Shown piece after piece: positions 19,437-29,400 of a stretch of 64,000 bases of DNA; the stretch's first letter is position 1, and each line of letters begins with the position of its first letter. The translations under genes were made by a program, and so were the position numbers. The stretch is from positions 1,984,001-2,048,000 of the forward strand of contig AP018040.2 in assembly GCA_002356435.2 (NCBI GenBank). The letters run 5' to 3'. Source of the stretch: Petrimonas sp. IBARAKI. GTDB lineage: Bacteria > Bacteroidota > Bacteroidia > Bacteroidales > Dysgonomonadaceae. The notes under the pieces are model-generated. The model worked only from the letters and a program-made list of their open reading frames with translations. It did not search any database and had not been told where the DNA came from.

Positions 19437-19522
19437 AAAATTAGAACCAAGAGACAGGAACCAGGATAGATGACAATAGACTATTAGACCGATAGACTGA
19501 TAGACAAAAAAAACAAACCACT
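19437..19522 (+). repeat. Degenerate short tandem repeats between FecR and receptor genes
   Basis: The gap contains gaaccaagagacaggaacc-like and then ATAGACtATTAGACcGATAGACtGATAGAC-like units, that is about four heptamers around TAGAC. It has no dyad symmetry and no coding potential. Slippage-prone filler is the simplest reading, although a 5'-leader role for the receptor mRNA cannot be excluded. Confidence 0.5.
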
Positions 19523-22189
19523 ATGCACAACAATAACATTCACACCACTGTAGAGACGCAATGCCTTGTGTATCAAACAAAAATAGTCATTTTCATTTTA
19601 CTATTTTTATTTTCCTTCGGCACATTTGCCCAAACCAAACCCATTTCCATCTCGGCAAAAAACACGCCCATAAAACAAGTTTTCGCCGAAATCCAACAAA
19701 AATCGGGCTACCGTATTTTATATAATGACAAAGTGGTGACGGATGATTTACGCGTATCGGTAACCGCCGAAAACACATCGGTAAAAAAAATCCTGCACAT
19801 GATATTGGAAGGCACGGATTTAACATACATCATGCAGTCGGACGAACTCATTATCATCACCAAACACCGATATGAGAGCCAGCGGGCGGAGGTTTTCGGC
19901 ACGGTTATCGATGAAAAAGGCTTACCCGTGCCTTACGCCAACGTGGTGCTGCTGCAACCCGACGATACCACCAAACTGGGCTATGGTGCAGTTACCGACG
20001 AGGCGGGCTACTACAAATTGGCCAACGTGAAGCCCGCCACATACCGTCTACAAGTGTCGTTTATCGGCTACAAAACACAGTATTCGGAGTTTGTGGTATC
20101 GGACGAAAACCGTCAGCCCATCGTGCGCAATTTCACGTTACCCGCCGACGAAACCGTGTTGCAGGAACTTGTGGTGGAAGGCCAACGCCCCGCCCTGAAA
20201 ACCGAAAACGGAAAACTTATCTACCACACACCCACGCTTTTGCGCGGGAAAGGTGTAACCAACGCTTACGACGCACTCAAAGAAATCCCGGGCGTGATGG
20301 AGCAGGGCGAACGCCTCACCCTCATCGGTACAAGCGGCATGACGGTGCTGCTCAACGGACGAAAAACATCAATGACTTACGAGCAACTGATGGCGATGCT
20401 CAAAAGCATTCCACTCTCGCGCGTGGAAGACGTGGAAATCATGTACAGCACGCCGCCGCAATACAACATTCGCGGAGCGGCCATCAACGTGGTTTTGAAA
20501 CAGCAGGGCGATGACGAGCAAAACGCGTGGCAGGGCGAAGTAACAAGCGAATACCGCCAACGCACCTACGCTGTGGGCGGATTGCGGGCAAGTATGCTTT
20601 ATGTGGGAAAACGCACAACGGCAGAAGCACTCTATGCGTACCGAAACGGAAGGGAGTTCAGCGAAGAAGAACTCACGGCAGCACATACACTCAACGGTAC
20701 GGTGTACGATATTCGTCAACACAGCGAAGGAACGAACAAAGGCGATGGACACAACGTGCACATGGCGCTTCAACACACGTTCGGCAACAAAGACAAAGGC
20801 GATGTTTCCTACACGGGAATCTTCGATGACGGGCGGTCCAACCGAACCGCGTCCACCGATATTTCAGGCACGGTAACCAATTCGAAAACAGGAACGTCGG
20901 GGCCCTCGTCCACACACAACATCAAAGCCGATTATTCCGCGCATTTCGGGCTAAACATCGGAGCAGATTACACCGCGTATAACGATAAATCGGATTATTT
21001 TCTCGAAAACACGTCGTTGGCATCTTCCGCGCTTGCCAACAAACTTACCTATCAGTCCGAGCAGGAAGTCCGCCGAACGATGTTTTATGTCACCCAATTA
21101 CACACGCTCAACAACGATTGGAGCATCAATTACGGGCTCAACTATTCGGGTGCGCACACCCAAAACCGTTCCCGCGCGCTCAAAAACGGCGAGGGATTTG
21201 ACGACGCTACTTTCGACACGCGGCAGCGCGAACATATCTGGAATTTCTTCGCGGGATTTTCCAAATCGTTTTCCGAAAAACTATCCATGCAAGCATCGTT
21301 GGCGGCAGAATATTACAAAGCTTCCGAAACATCCAAAGGCCATACCAATCCGCTTTGGAACGATGTAGCTTGGTTTCCGACGCTCAACGCGAGTTACAAG
21401 CCTTCGTCCGACCATATTTTTCAGTTTGCCGTTTCGTCCGACAAAACCTATCCCTCGTATTGGAGCCTCAATCCAAGCGTGTTTTATTTCAGTACCTACG
21501 GCGTAACTTATGGAAATCCGCACCTGCGACCAAGCCGCGATTACAGCATCGGCCTCACCTATATCCACAAACGGAAATATGTAATTCGTCCTTATTTCAA
21601 TTACATTCCCCATTATTTTGTGCAGTTGCCCTATCAGTCACCCGAAAAATTGCAACAGGAGTTTGTGGAACAAAACTACACATACAGGCAAGTTGTCGGG
21701 TTGATGGGTGTTTTGCCGTTCACTATCGGCAAGCGCGTTTCGTCGCGACTGGTTACCAACGTGATGCACTGGCGCGAGAAAGACGACGAGTTTTTCAATT
21801 TGTCGTTTGACCGTAAAACCGTTTTGGGTATTTTTCAGATGAACCACGATATTACATTGTCGGCAAAACCCGACGTGAAAATGAATGTTTCAGGATACGT
21901 TTCCACGCCCACAGGGATTCAGGGAATTTACGATTTGGGTGCGTCAGGTAACCTCGCGGGTGCGCTCACGTGGACATTCGACCGCAACCGCACCCAAATC
22001 ATCCTAAAAGCTGACGATGTTCTCAACACCCGCACGCCTCTTGCCTCCATCGATTTTAAAGGGCAAAAAAGCACGCTAAACGCTTTCCGAGACACCCGCA
22101 CCGTTTCCCTCTCCTTCATCTACCGCTTTGGCGGTTACAAGGAAAAAGAACACAAGCAGGTGGATACATCGAGGTTTGGAACGAACTAA
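19523..22189 (+). CDS. TonB-dependent receptor with STN signalling domain
   Basis: The 888-residue outer-membrane protein has a hydrophobic signal (about residues 20-36, ending FAQ). An STN domain (ISISAKNTPIKQVFAEIQQ, about 42-115) passes the ligand signal to FecR, and a carboxypeptidase-regulatory-like domain (GTVIDEKGLPVPYANVVLLQ, about 125-205) follows. Next come a plug region (GVTNAYDALKEIPGVMEQ, TVLLNGRK) and a long beta-barrel of the outer-membrane-barrel family rather than the SusC type, ending with FIYRFGGYKEKEHKQVDTSR. No SusD partner follows. The ligand could be a metal chelate, peptide or oligosaccharide. The gene ends the plus-strand module. Confidence 0.88.
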   Translation: MHNNNIHTTVETQCLVYQTKIVIFILLFLFSFGTFAQTKPISISAKNTPIKQVFAEIQQKSGYRILYNDKVVTDDLRVSVTAENTSVKKILHMILEGTDLTYIMQSDELIIITKHRYESQRAEVFGTVIDEKGLPVPYANVVLLQPDDTTKLGYGAVTDEAGYYKLANVKPATYRLQVSFIGYKTQYSEFVVSDENRQPIVRNFTLPADETVLQELVVEGQRPALKTENGKLIYHTPTLLRGKGVTNAYDALKEIPGVMEQGERLTLIGTSGMTVLLNGRKTSMTYEQLMAMLKSIPLSRVEDVEIMYSTPPQYNIRGAAINVVLKQQGDDEQNAWQGEVTSEYRQRTYAVGGLRASMLYVGKRTTAEALYAYRNGREFSEEELTAAHTLNGTVYDIRQHSEGTNKGDGHNVHMALQHTFGNKDKGDVSYTGIFDDGRSNRTASTDISGTVTNSKTGTSGPSSTHNIKADYSAHFGLNIGADYTAYNDKSDYFLENTSLASSALANKLTYQSEQEVRRTMFYVTQLHTLNNDWSINYGLNYSGAHTQNRSRALKNGEGFDDATFDTRQREHIWNFFAGFSKSFSEKLSMQASLAAEYYKASETSKGHTNPLWNDVAWFPTLNASYKPSSDHIFQFAVSSDKTYPSYWSLNPSVFYFSTYGVTYGNPHLRPSRDYSIGLTYIHKRKYVIRPYFNYIPHYFVQLPYQSPEKLQQEFVEQNYTYRQVVGLMGVLPFTIGKRVSSRLVTNVMHWREKDDEFFNLSFDRKTVLGIFQMNHDITLSAKPDVKMNVSGYVSTPTGIQGIYDLGASGNLAGALTWTFDRNRTQIILKADDVLNTRTPLASIDFKGQKSTLNAFRDTRTVSLSFIYRFGGYKEKEHKQVDTSRFGTN

Positions 22190-22274
22190 GTACCTTTAAT
22201 TGAATAAATTCTATAAAATTCTGTTCAAATAATAAATGCAGCCAGTCTTCATCCAATTTCTAAAGACAAAAAAG

Positions 22275-22307
22275 AACCCGCCGGAAAAGTTATGGTTCCG
22301 ACGGGTT
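22275..22307 (-). terminator. Terminator of the minus-strand SusCD operon
   Basis: AACCCGCCGGAA (22275-22286) pairs with TTCCGACGGGTT (22296-22307) with one mismatch and a 9-base loop. On the minus strand the stem is followed by CTTTTTTG, a good U-tract. On the plus strand only AAAATTTTC follows, so termination of the converging receptor gene is less certain. Confidence 0.65.
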
Positions 22308-22338
22308 AAAATTTTCTAATGATCAATATTTTAGTGTT

Positions 22339-23190
22339 TTACAAAACCTCATCCGCAACTTTATTGAAATAATCAATAGACTGTCTGATTTCCGGCAGGT
22401 TGTTTTCCCAGTTTGCTTCATATTCAATGGTGAAATACCCGCTGAAGTCCTGACGCTTCAACTCTTCCAGCATTCCCTTCACATTCAACACTCCGGTTCC
22501 CCAGACCACATCTTCCAGGACTCCCTCCGGCCCTTCAGGGGCAATGTCCTTAAAGTGCATGGCCATGAGCCTTCCCTCCAGTTGCCCCAGCGCCGGTATC
22601 GGATCGATTCCCATTCTCTTGAAATGGCCTACATCGGCGCTTGATCCCAATAGCGGATCTCTTTGTCCGATGTACTCCAGCAAAAGTTCAGGTTTCCAAT
22701 AGGAGTCCCCGTTCGGATGATTGTGGGTGGCTACCTTTATGCCATATTCTTTGGCAAAGAGTTCCACGATATCCCAGTCCTCGCGTGCCGGCTCGGCGCT
22801 GATGAATTCCATTCCCATATCTTTGGCAAACGAGAAAACCTTCTCCCATTCATCGCGCGAGGAAGTCCAGACACCGGAAGATACGATTTTCACCTCCCTG
22901 GATGCGGCCAGCTCCCTCAATTGTTCTTGTTGCTCCGTAGTCAGGCCATAACCGAAAACAGCATCGCCAAACCCTTCTCCCATCTTTTGTCCGGGATAGA
23001 TTTCAATGTAATGCAGTCCCAGTTCCCGGGTCTTCTCCAATGATTCCACTACGGAAAACAGGTGAAAGGTGTAGGATTGCATGGAAAGTCTCCAGCCTTG
23101 CTTTTCCGCTTTGGTTTCCGTCTTGGATGAAGCAACGCAAGCCGACAGGCAGCCGGCCAAAAGAAAAAACAGCAATTTTTTAATTTTCAT
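22339..23190 (-). CDS. Lipoprotein with sugar phosphate isomerase/epimerase (xylose-isomerase-like) TIM barrel
   Basis: The 283-residue lipoprotein has the signal peptide MKIKKLLFFLLAGCLSAC (lipobox LSAC). The AP-endonuclease-2/xylose-isomerase-like barrel follows, with metal-ligand positions in HYIEIYPG, EFISAEPA, THNHPNG, SADVGHF, AMHFKDI and FTIEYE. ATG 23190 gives a clean lipoprotein signal, unlike an upstream start at 23217. In Bacteroides such proteins occur beside Gfo/Idh/MocA dehydrogenases and DUF1080 proteins, where they act on 3-keto sugars (hydratase or isomerase). Here the gene is the last of the SusC-SusD-oxidoreductase operon. Envelope location and context suggest processing of an oxidised sugar; the exact reaction is inference. 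Confidence 0.82.
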   Translation of the reverse strand: MKIKKLLFFLLAGCLSACVASSKTETKAEKQGWRLSMQSYTFHLFSVVESLEKTRELGLHYIEIYPGQKMGEGFGDAVFGYGLTTEQQEQLRELAASREVKIVSSGVWTSSRDEWEKVFSFAKDMGMEFISAEPAREDWDIVELFAKEYGIKVATHNHPNGDSYWKPELLLEYIGQRDPLLGSSADVGHFKRMGIDPIPALGQLEGRLMAMHFKDIAPEGPEGVLEDVVWGTGVLNVKGMLEELKRQDFSGYFTIEYEANWENNLPEIRQSIDYFNKVADEVL

Positions 23191-23204
23191 ACGGTTTGTT
23201 TTAT

Positions 23205-23240
23205 AACGATAGTGCATCCGGTCCCCGGAGCACTATCGTT
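23205..23240 (-). other. Intercistronic hairpin between oxidoreductase and TIM-barrel genes
   Basis: AACGATAGTGC (23205-23215) and GCACTATCGTT (23230-23240) form a perfect 11-bp stem with a 14-base GC-rich loop that can itself pair partly (TCCGG/CCGGA). The T-run lies on the plus strand, where no gene ends, so it is not a normal terminator for the minus-strand operon. It may stabilise or partly terminate the upstream mRNA. Confidence 0.6.
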
Positions 23241-23253
23241 TTTTCATTAATTC

Positions 23254-24771
23254 TCAAATGTTTGGCATTTCCGGCAGCGTGAACCCGTTTTGGTATGTAT
23301 GCCTAATCCACTCATTGGCCATCTCCAGGGCGTTGAATTCGGCAAACCTGCGGTCGAACTTCGGGTCCCCGTCTATCACCGCATACTCATCCACCGTCAC
23401 AATCTTTATCTTGTCGGTCGGGGAGATATTGGTGAACTTCATATTCTCTCCATCCCACTTCAGTTCCCGGTGCAGGCCGTGCAGCCCGGAGAGCCTGGTT
23501 GCCAGTACGCCCATTACGACCATTTCATTAAACGGTCCCGAGAACTGGAAGTTGGACGAGGACTCTTTCCGGTTATTTGGAGACTCCTTACATGCCCTTA
23601 TCCAGTCTTGCTCGTGGGCATCGGTAGCCCAAATATTCCCGTTTCCTCCCTTAACCCTGGGAATGGTGGGCTCCGGCTCTTTGAAGTCTGCCATCAGGGA
23701 GGTCGGCAGGAGCGTCGGGTTCATGCCGTAACATCCGGTCATGATCTTTCCTTTGGTTCCCACCAGTATGATGCCGCCGTTTGAATCGCCCATCATCTCT
23801 CCGTCTTTCAGTTCCTTGGGACGGTCGGGAACCAGACCGCCATCATACCAGTAAACGGTGAGCTCTGGCATGTTTACATTGCCTTTGGGAGGCCTTGCCG
23901 GGAATTTATAGGTTACCTTCTGTGCCTGCGGCGGTGAATAGAGGTTGGAAAGCGTGGAGCTGCCTTCTACCGAAGAGGGGTATTTCAAGTCGAGTGCCCA
24001 GTAGAGCGGGTCCATGATGTGGCAGGCCATGTCTCCCAGGGCGCCTGTGCCGAAATCCCAGAATCCCCGCCAGTTCCACGGGGTGTATGCCGGGTCGTAG
24101 GGCCGTCTTGCGGCCGGACCGATGAACAGGTCCCAGTCGAGAGCCGCCGGAACGGGGACACCTCCCTTGGGCTCTGCCAGCCCTTGCGGCCAGATGGGGC
24201 GGTCCGTCCAGCAGTGGGCTTCGTGGACATCCCCGATGACACCTGACTTTACCCACTCTGCCACTTGTCTGCACCAGTCGAAGGAGTTGCCCTGGTTGCC
24301 CATCTGGGTGGCAACCTTGTATTTTTTAGCCAGCCTGGTCAGCAGCCTGGATTCATACACGCTGTGTGTCAGCGGTTTTTGTACATAAGTGTGCTTCCCC
24401 AGGGTGATGGCGTGGGCGGCCACGCCCGCGTGGGTGTGGTCGGGTGTCGCCACCAGGATGGCATCGATGGAGTTTCCCATCTTGTCGAACATTTCCCGCC
24501 AGTCTTTAAACTGCCTGGCCTTTGGATGATCGCCGAATGTCTTTGCGGCATATTTCCAGTCCACGTCGCAAAGGGCTATGATGTTCTCCGTTTTCATGTT
24601 GGCCAGGTTGCGGCGCCCCATGCCCCCAACGCCAACACCCGCAATATTGAGCTTGTCGCTGGGAGCCATATGGCCAAAAGATTTACCTAATATGCTGTCA
24701 GGTACGATGGTCAACCCGGCAGCGCCTGCTGCCGCTGTTTTTAAAAATTTTCTGCGTGAATATGTGTTCAT
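23254..24771 (-). CDS. Tat-exported Gfo/Idh/MocA family oxidoreductase
   Basis: The 505-residue protein begins with a twin-arginine signal (SRRKFLKTAAAGAAG), so it is exported folded with its cofactor. A Rossmann NAD(P)-binding domain follows (IAGVGVGGMGRRNL, ALCDVDWKYA, ATPDHTHAGVAAHAI, and QKPLTHS in place of the usual EKP). The C-terminal Gfo/Idh/MocA domain begins near the HCWTDRPIWPQG segment. ATG 24771 places the Tat motif at the N-terminus; a start at 24807 would add 12 residues. Candidate roles are glycoside 3-dehydrogenase or a GH109-like NAD-dependent glycosidase, both known for exported members. It follows susD by 19 bases and precedes the TIM-barrel lipoprotein. Its GC-rich base use contrasts sharply with the AT-rich susD. 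Confidence 0.87.
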   Translation of the reverse strand: MNTYSRRKFLKTAAAGAAGLTIVPDSILGKSFGHMAPSDKLNIAGVGVGGMGRRNLANMKTENIIALCDVDWKYAAKTFGDHPKARQFKDWREMFDKMGNSIDAILVATPDHTHAGVAAHAITLGKHTYVQKPLTHSVYESRLLTRLAKKYKVATQMGNQGNSFDWCRQVAEWVKSGVIGDVHEAHCWTDRPIWPQGLAEPKGGVPVPAALDWDLFIGPAARRPYDPAYTPWNWRGFWDFGTGALGDMACHIMDPLYWALDLKYPSSVEGSSTLSNLYSPPQAQKVTYKFPARPPKGNVNMPELTVYWYDGGLVPDRPKELKDGEMMGDSNGGIILVGTKGKIMTGCYGMNPTLLPTSLMADFKEPEPTIPRVKGGNGNIWATDAHEQDWIRACKESPNNRKESSSNFQFSGPFNEMVVMGVLATRLSGLHGLHRELKWDGENMKFTNISPTDKIKIVTVDEYAVIDGDPKFDRRFAEFNALEMANEWIRHTYQNGFTLPEMPNI

Positions 24772-24790
24772 TGTTTTAAAATTTTGGAAA

Positions 24791-26473
24791 CTATTTGTAA
24801 TTATCATTTTGAATCAACACTCCGTTTGAAGTGTCAATTTCAGTTTGAGGAATTGGAAATGGCCAACTTTTATCCGTAACTAATTTACCTTTATTGGCGT
24901 AGGGCTGTTTTACGTTATAAGTATTCATAACGGTCACAAAATCACCCCAACGCAAAAGATCTATAAATCTATATCCTTCTAATCCAAGCTCCCATCTTCG
25001 TTCATTTTTAATCGCTTTCAGTAAATCATCAGAAGCCTTAACTGCTAAATTCGTTTCAAAATATACATCATCAATAGGAATCAAATCAGCTTCAAAAGCC
25101 CTGAAGCTGGCTTCTTCATCTTTTTTTGAAGTGGTAACAAAAGCCCTGTAACGAACTTCATTAACTAAACTAGCCACTTTCTGATTATCGCCTCCAGTTT
25201 TTAAAAGCGCCTCAGCATACATCAATATGAGATCTGCGTAGCGAATATAGTATGGAGTCCAATCTGAACGAATATCACCCAAAGAATACCCTGCTCTAAA
25301 TTTATCGGGTACAAATGCTTTCCTGCTTTGCTGAAAATGAACATTATCATAACCTTTATAAGAGTGTTCAATTTGCTTACCTCCCACGTTCGGAAAGATA
25401 TCTCCTGATTTTATAACGGAAAACAATTTTCTGGGATCTCTTTTGTCAAAAGACTCGGCAAAGTCAATTGTAGGGCAGTTACCTCCCCAACCGCCAACCT
25501 CCCCGCGTCCGGCATACATAACGGCAGTACAATAACCAATATCAAGATATCCGGGAACATATTTTCTTATTACAGTAAATATGGTTTCTTTATAAAGTTC
25601 TGCACTGTGTTCACCGGCGAAATAATCTCCCCTAAAAAGGTTTTGATAATCTGAAACTAAAGCAAAAGATTTGCTGTCATAAACAGTTTTTGCCGCATTC
25701 AAAGCTAGAGTATATTCTACGCCGGCATTACCTTGTAGTTTTCCCGTTTCCATTAATCCGGCAAAAAATAAACAAACTCTTGCTTTGAAAGCGTTAGCTA
25801 CGTGCTTAGATATCCGACCATATTCATTGCCAGTTACCTGTATTGGCATATTCGGATCAGCTAAACATTCATCAATATCTTTCAGTATTTGTGTTCGTAA
25901 ATCTTCAATAGAGGCTTTTTCGGGTAATTCAGAAGGTGCAGGGGTGCCCGTTAATAAAGGAACAGTTCCAAAAGTTGAAACTAAATCAAAATAATACCAG
26001 GCTCGAAGAAATTTCACTTCGGAGACATACCGTGATTTTACTTGTTCAGAAAGCAAACTTCCATCTGCTGCCACTAAAGATGTAGCAGTACTAATACCTT
26101 CAATTGCTGAATTACAACGAGATATTCCGGTATACCTTCGCGTCCACATATTCAATAATTCACCGTTTGAGGTTAATGGCCTTCCAGTAGCTACCTCTTT
26201 CGTTTCAGCTCGATCATTTGCATCTGAACCGCCGGCATCCGCATCATCCGTTATATTACTTCCAAGTTCTATCCTATTCAGATAATAATCCCAGTCTCCC
26301 CATGGAATCATATTTATGTAACAATTTGTTACGGCTTTAAAAGCAGCATCTGGGGTATTATAATATCCTGCCTCATCAATAGAAGCATATTGTTTCGAAT
26401 TTAAAAAACTATCTGAACAAGAATAAACTAAAAACAACAAAAAAATGATGGGTATATATATTATTTTTTTCAT
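24791..26473 (-). CDS. susD: RagB/SusD family nutrient-binding lipoprotein
   Basis: The 560-residue lipoprotein has the signal peptide MKKIIYIPIIFLLFLVYSC (lipobox VYSC). The SusD fold follows: an N-terminal helical half with TPDAAFKAVTNCYINM and SEVKFLRAWYYFDLVSTFG, and the C-terminal signature ERRWELGLEGYRFIDLLRWGD, which is diagnostic. SusD proteins form a lid over the SusC barrel and bind the glycan at the cell surface. It starts 12 bases after susC ends, and the two form a functional pair. The ligand is unknown; no glycoside hydrolase is inside the operon. Confidence 0.95.
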   Translation of the reverse strand: MKKIIYIPIIFLLFLVYSCSDSFLNSKQYASIDEAGYYNTPDAAFKAVTNCYINMIPWGDWDYYLNRIELGSNITDDADAGGSDANDRAETKEVATGRPLTSNGELLNMWTRRYTGISRCNSAIEGISTATSLVAADGSLLSEQVKSRYVSEVKFLRAWYYFDLVSTFGTVPLLTGTPAPSELPEKASIEDLRTQILKDIDECLADPNMPIQVTGNEYGRISKHVANAFKARVCLFFAGLMETGKLQGNAGVEYTLALNAAKTVYDSKSFALVSDYQNLFRGDYFAGEHSAELYKETIFTVIRKYVPGYLDIGYCTAVMYAGRGEVGGWGGNCPTIDFAESFDKRDPRKLFSVIKSGDIFPNVGGKQIEHSYKGYDNVHFQQSRKAFVPDKFRAGYSLGDIRSDWTPYYIRYADLILMYAEALLKTGGDNQKVASLVNEVRYRAFVTTSKKDEEASFRAFEADLIPIDDVYFETNLAVKASDDLLKAIKNERRWELGLEGYRFIDLLRWGDFVTVMNTYNVKQPYANKGKLVTDKSWPFPIPQTEIDTSNGVLIQNDNYK

Positions 26474-26485
26474 ATTGCGATTTTT

Positions 26486-29400
26486 TTAAAATTTAACACT
26501 TAATCCTATTAGATACTGACGTGCTTGCGGGTAAAACGCAATATCCACTCCGTTGAATAAAGGTCTGCTATCAGCAATTTCAGGAGACATGCCCGTGTAC
26601 TTGGTTAACGTGAATAAATTGTATGCGCCTATCCAAATTCTCATTTCCTGCATATATATTTTTTTGAGAAGATTTGCAGGCAATCTGTATCCAATTTGAA
26701 TATTTTTCATTTGAAAATATGAGCCGTCTTCGGCTAACCAATCTGATACTTGGACATTTGTTGAATTGTCGGTTGTAATGCGGAATTGCGTATTGGATTT
26801 GTTTGTTTCACTCCAAGCATTCTCCATCAAATCCTTTGGTGCATTATAGTAAGCAGTTCCCGAATATAAATCCAATTTTTTCATATTCATAATGGTATTT
26901 CCTTGTACACCGTAGAAATCCATTAATAAATCAAAACCTTTGTAATCGAAACTTGCATTTAATCCGAAAGTAAATTTCGGAAACGGGCTACCCAAATATG
27001 TTCGATCAGCGTCAGAAATTATTCCGTCATTATTAACGTCAACATATCTCAAGTCACCCGGTCGAGCTTTATCTTGAACGACTTGTTTGCCTTCGGCATT
27101 TTTATAGCTGTCGATTTCTTGTTGTGATTGAAAAATTCCGTTGGTCTTTAAACCGTAAAAATAACCTACTGGCTGACCAACTTCAGTTTTCGTAATGGTT
27201 TTATTATCATACCCAACTCCGTATAAAGGCTGACCTCCACCTAATGAAAGAACTTTATTGGAGTAAGTAAAGAAATTACCACCTAAAGAATAATTAAGAT
27301 CTCCGGTACTTCCCAGATAATTAATACTTAATTCTATTCCTTTATTCTCAATACTTCCTGCATTTGTCCATGGGTTATTAGTATAACCTAAATAGTGAGG
27401 TAGTGGTACCTGCAAAAGCATGTCTTTTGTCTTTTTATAGAATAAGTCACCAACAAAAGTTAATTTGTTATCAAAAAAACCCAAATCTATACCTAAATCC
27501 GTCTGTTCTGTAGTTTCCCATTTTACGTTTGGATTACCCATATAGCTTTTTCCACCGGCTAACTGGAAAATCCCGTTAAAGAAGAAATATCCACTGTTAA
27601 GACTATATGTTGAACGATACGCTCCTCCGTCTATTGCTTGGTTTCCTATTTGTCCCCAGCTTAAACGCAGTTTTCCATTAGATAGATGACTATCCATGTT
27701 TTTCAGAAAACTTTCTTCTGAAAACACCCAAGCAGCTGATGCCGACGGAAATACTCCCCACCTATTTCCGATACCGAAACTGGACGAACCATCGTATCTT
27801 AGAGTGGCGGTTAACAAATATCTATCTTGCCACGAATGGAAAAGACGTCCAAAATAGGAAACCATCGATCCATTGTATTTACTTCCCCCGGCAGATGGAT
27901 TCTTAGTGGCTGCATCAATTACTGTCTGACTTTCCGCATTGGTTACAATACCTGTTTTTGATGCACTGAATGCCCCACCTTTAGTCATTTCAACAGAATT
28001 CCCCAATAAAAATGTCGTGTGTTGCTTTCCATTCCAATCGTATGTTTTGTCCAAAGTTAATAAGTTATCAATCACCGTATAATTTGAAAAATAGGATGCT
28101 GAACCTACATATCCGTCTATATTATTTTGATAAGCCCCAATATAATAGGAGGGCGTAAAATACTCAGGATTAGCCCTGTATATCGATAAATTTACTGTCC
28201 CTCTGTATTTCAACCATTTGAAGATGTCAATATCCAACGTGCTTCCTCCTCTAAAGGTAACATCCTTCCACCTATTATTCTTATTTATATCCAATTGTGC
28301 AACCGGATTGGCTCTGTTGTTAAAAAAAACAGGACTGTAAGCCGTATAAGGATTACTTGCGTCAATTTTGTCAATCAACAATAAGTTGGCCAATAAAGGA
28401 GCTACGTTATTTAAATTGGTTCTAAAAATTGGGGTAACCGGATCTACTGTTAATGAGGAGAATATTGTTCCATCGTAAATAGTGTTTTCCACTACATTGC
28501 GGCGTTCTTGCGAAACAATGGAAAAATTGCTGGAAAGCCTGGCCCAGCTGGTTAACTGATTGTCCACGGTTGTTCTCCATGAAACTCTTTTAAAGTCAGA
28601 TTCTTTCACAATTCCATCCTGAGACATATAACCAAGGGAAGAATAATAAGAGGTTTTTTCTGTTCCGTTGGAGATGGATAAATTATAATTACGGATGGGA
28701 GCAGATTGAAATATTTGCTCCTGCCAGTCCGTACCTTTTGTACTACCGAAATTATTCTTCAAGAAATCCAATAATTGTTGCTTGTCACTTGACGAAATCC
28801 AAGGTTGTCCAGTTCCGTTTGTATAGGCTAAGTTCCGATAATCAATAAACTCTTCAGCATCTAAAAGATCGAATTTTTTTGTAACATTTTGTTTGCCAAA
28901 ATAAACATCTAAGTTCACATTCATTCTATGAGTGCTACTCATTGTCCCTTTTTTTGTAGTAATAATAACAACTCCGTTGGCACCACGTGATCCATAAATG
29001 GCTTCTGCTGATGCATCCTTCAGAATTTCCATCGATTGGATATCATTTTGATTAAGCCACCCTATATCTGATTGAGGAAAACCATCAACCACATAAAGAG
29101 GATCGTTCCCGTTAACCGTTCCGATACCCCTAATCCTTACCGACGGGGGTGTTCCCGGGCTGCCTCCTGTTGACATAATGGTAACCCCAGGGACTTTTCC
29201 TTGTAATGCTTCTGATGCAGATCTAACCGGTATTCCGGTTAAATCTTCTCCTTTGACACTAGCAACAGAACCTGTCAAGTCACTTTTCTTCATAGTACCA
29301 TACCCAACGACCACTACTTCATCCAATGTTTTTGTATCTTCCTGTATTATAACACTTAATGATGTTTGTCCGGTTGTTGTTATTTCATAAGGAAGATAAC

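Noticed and set aside
19437-19522. CRISPR-like repeats
   Set aside because: Units are about 7 bases, degenerate and contiguous, without spacers; no cas genes are in the window.
20527-21810. Plus-strand frames of 100-151 codons overlapping the TonB receptor
   Set aside because: They are rich in Arg and Cys from out-of-frame reading and overlap a clear receptor in its correct frame.
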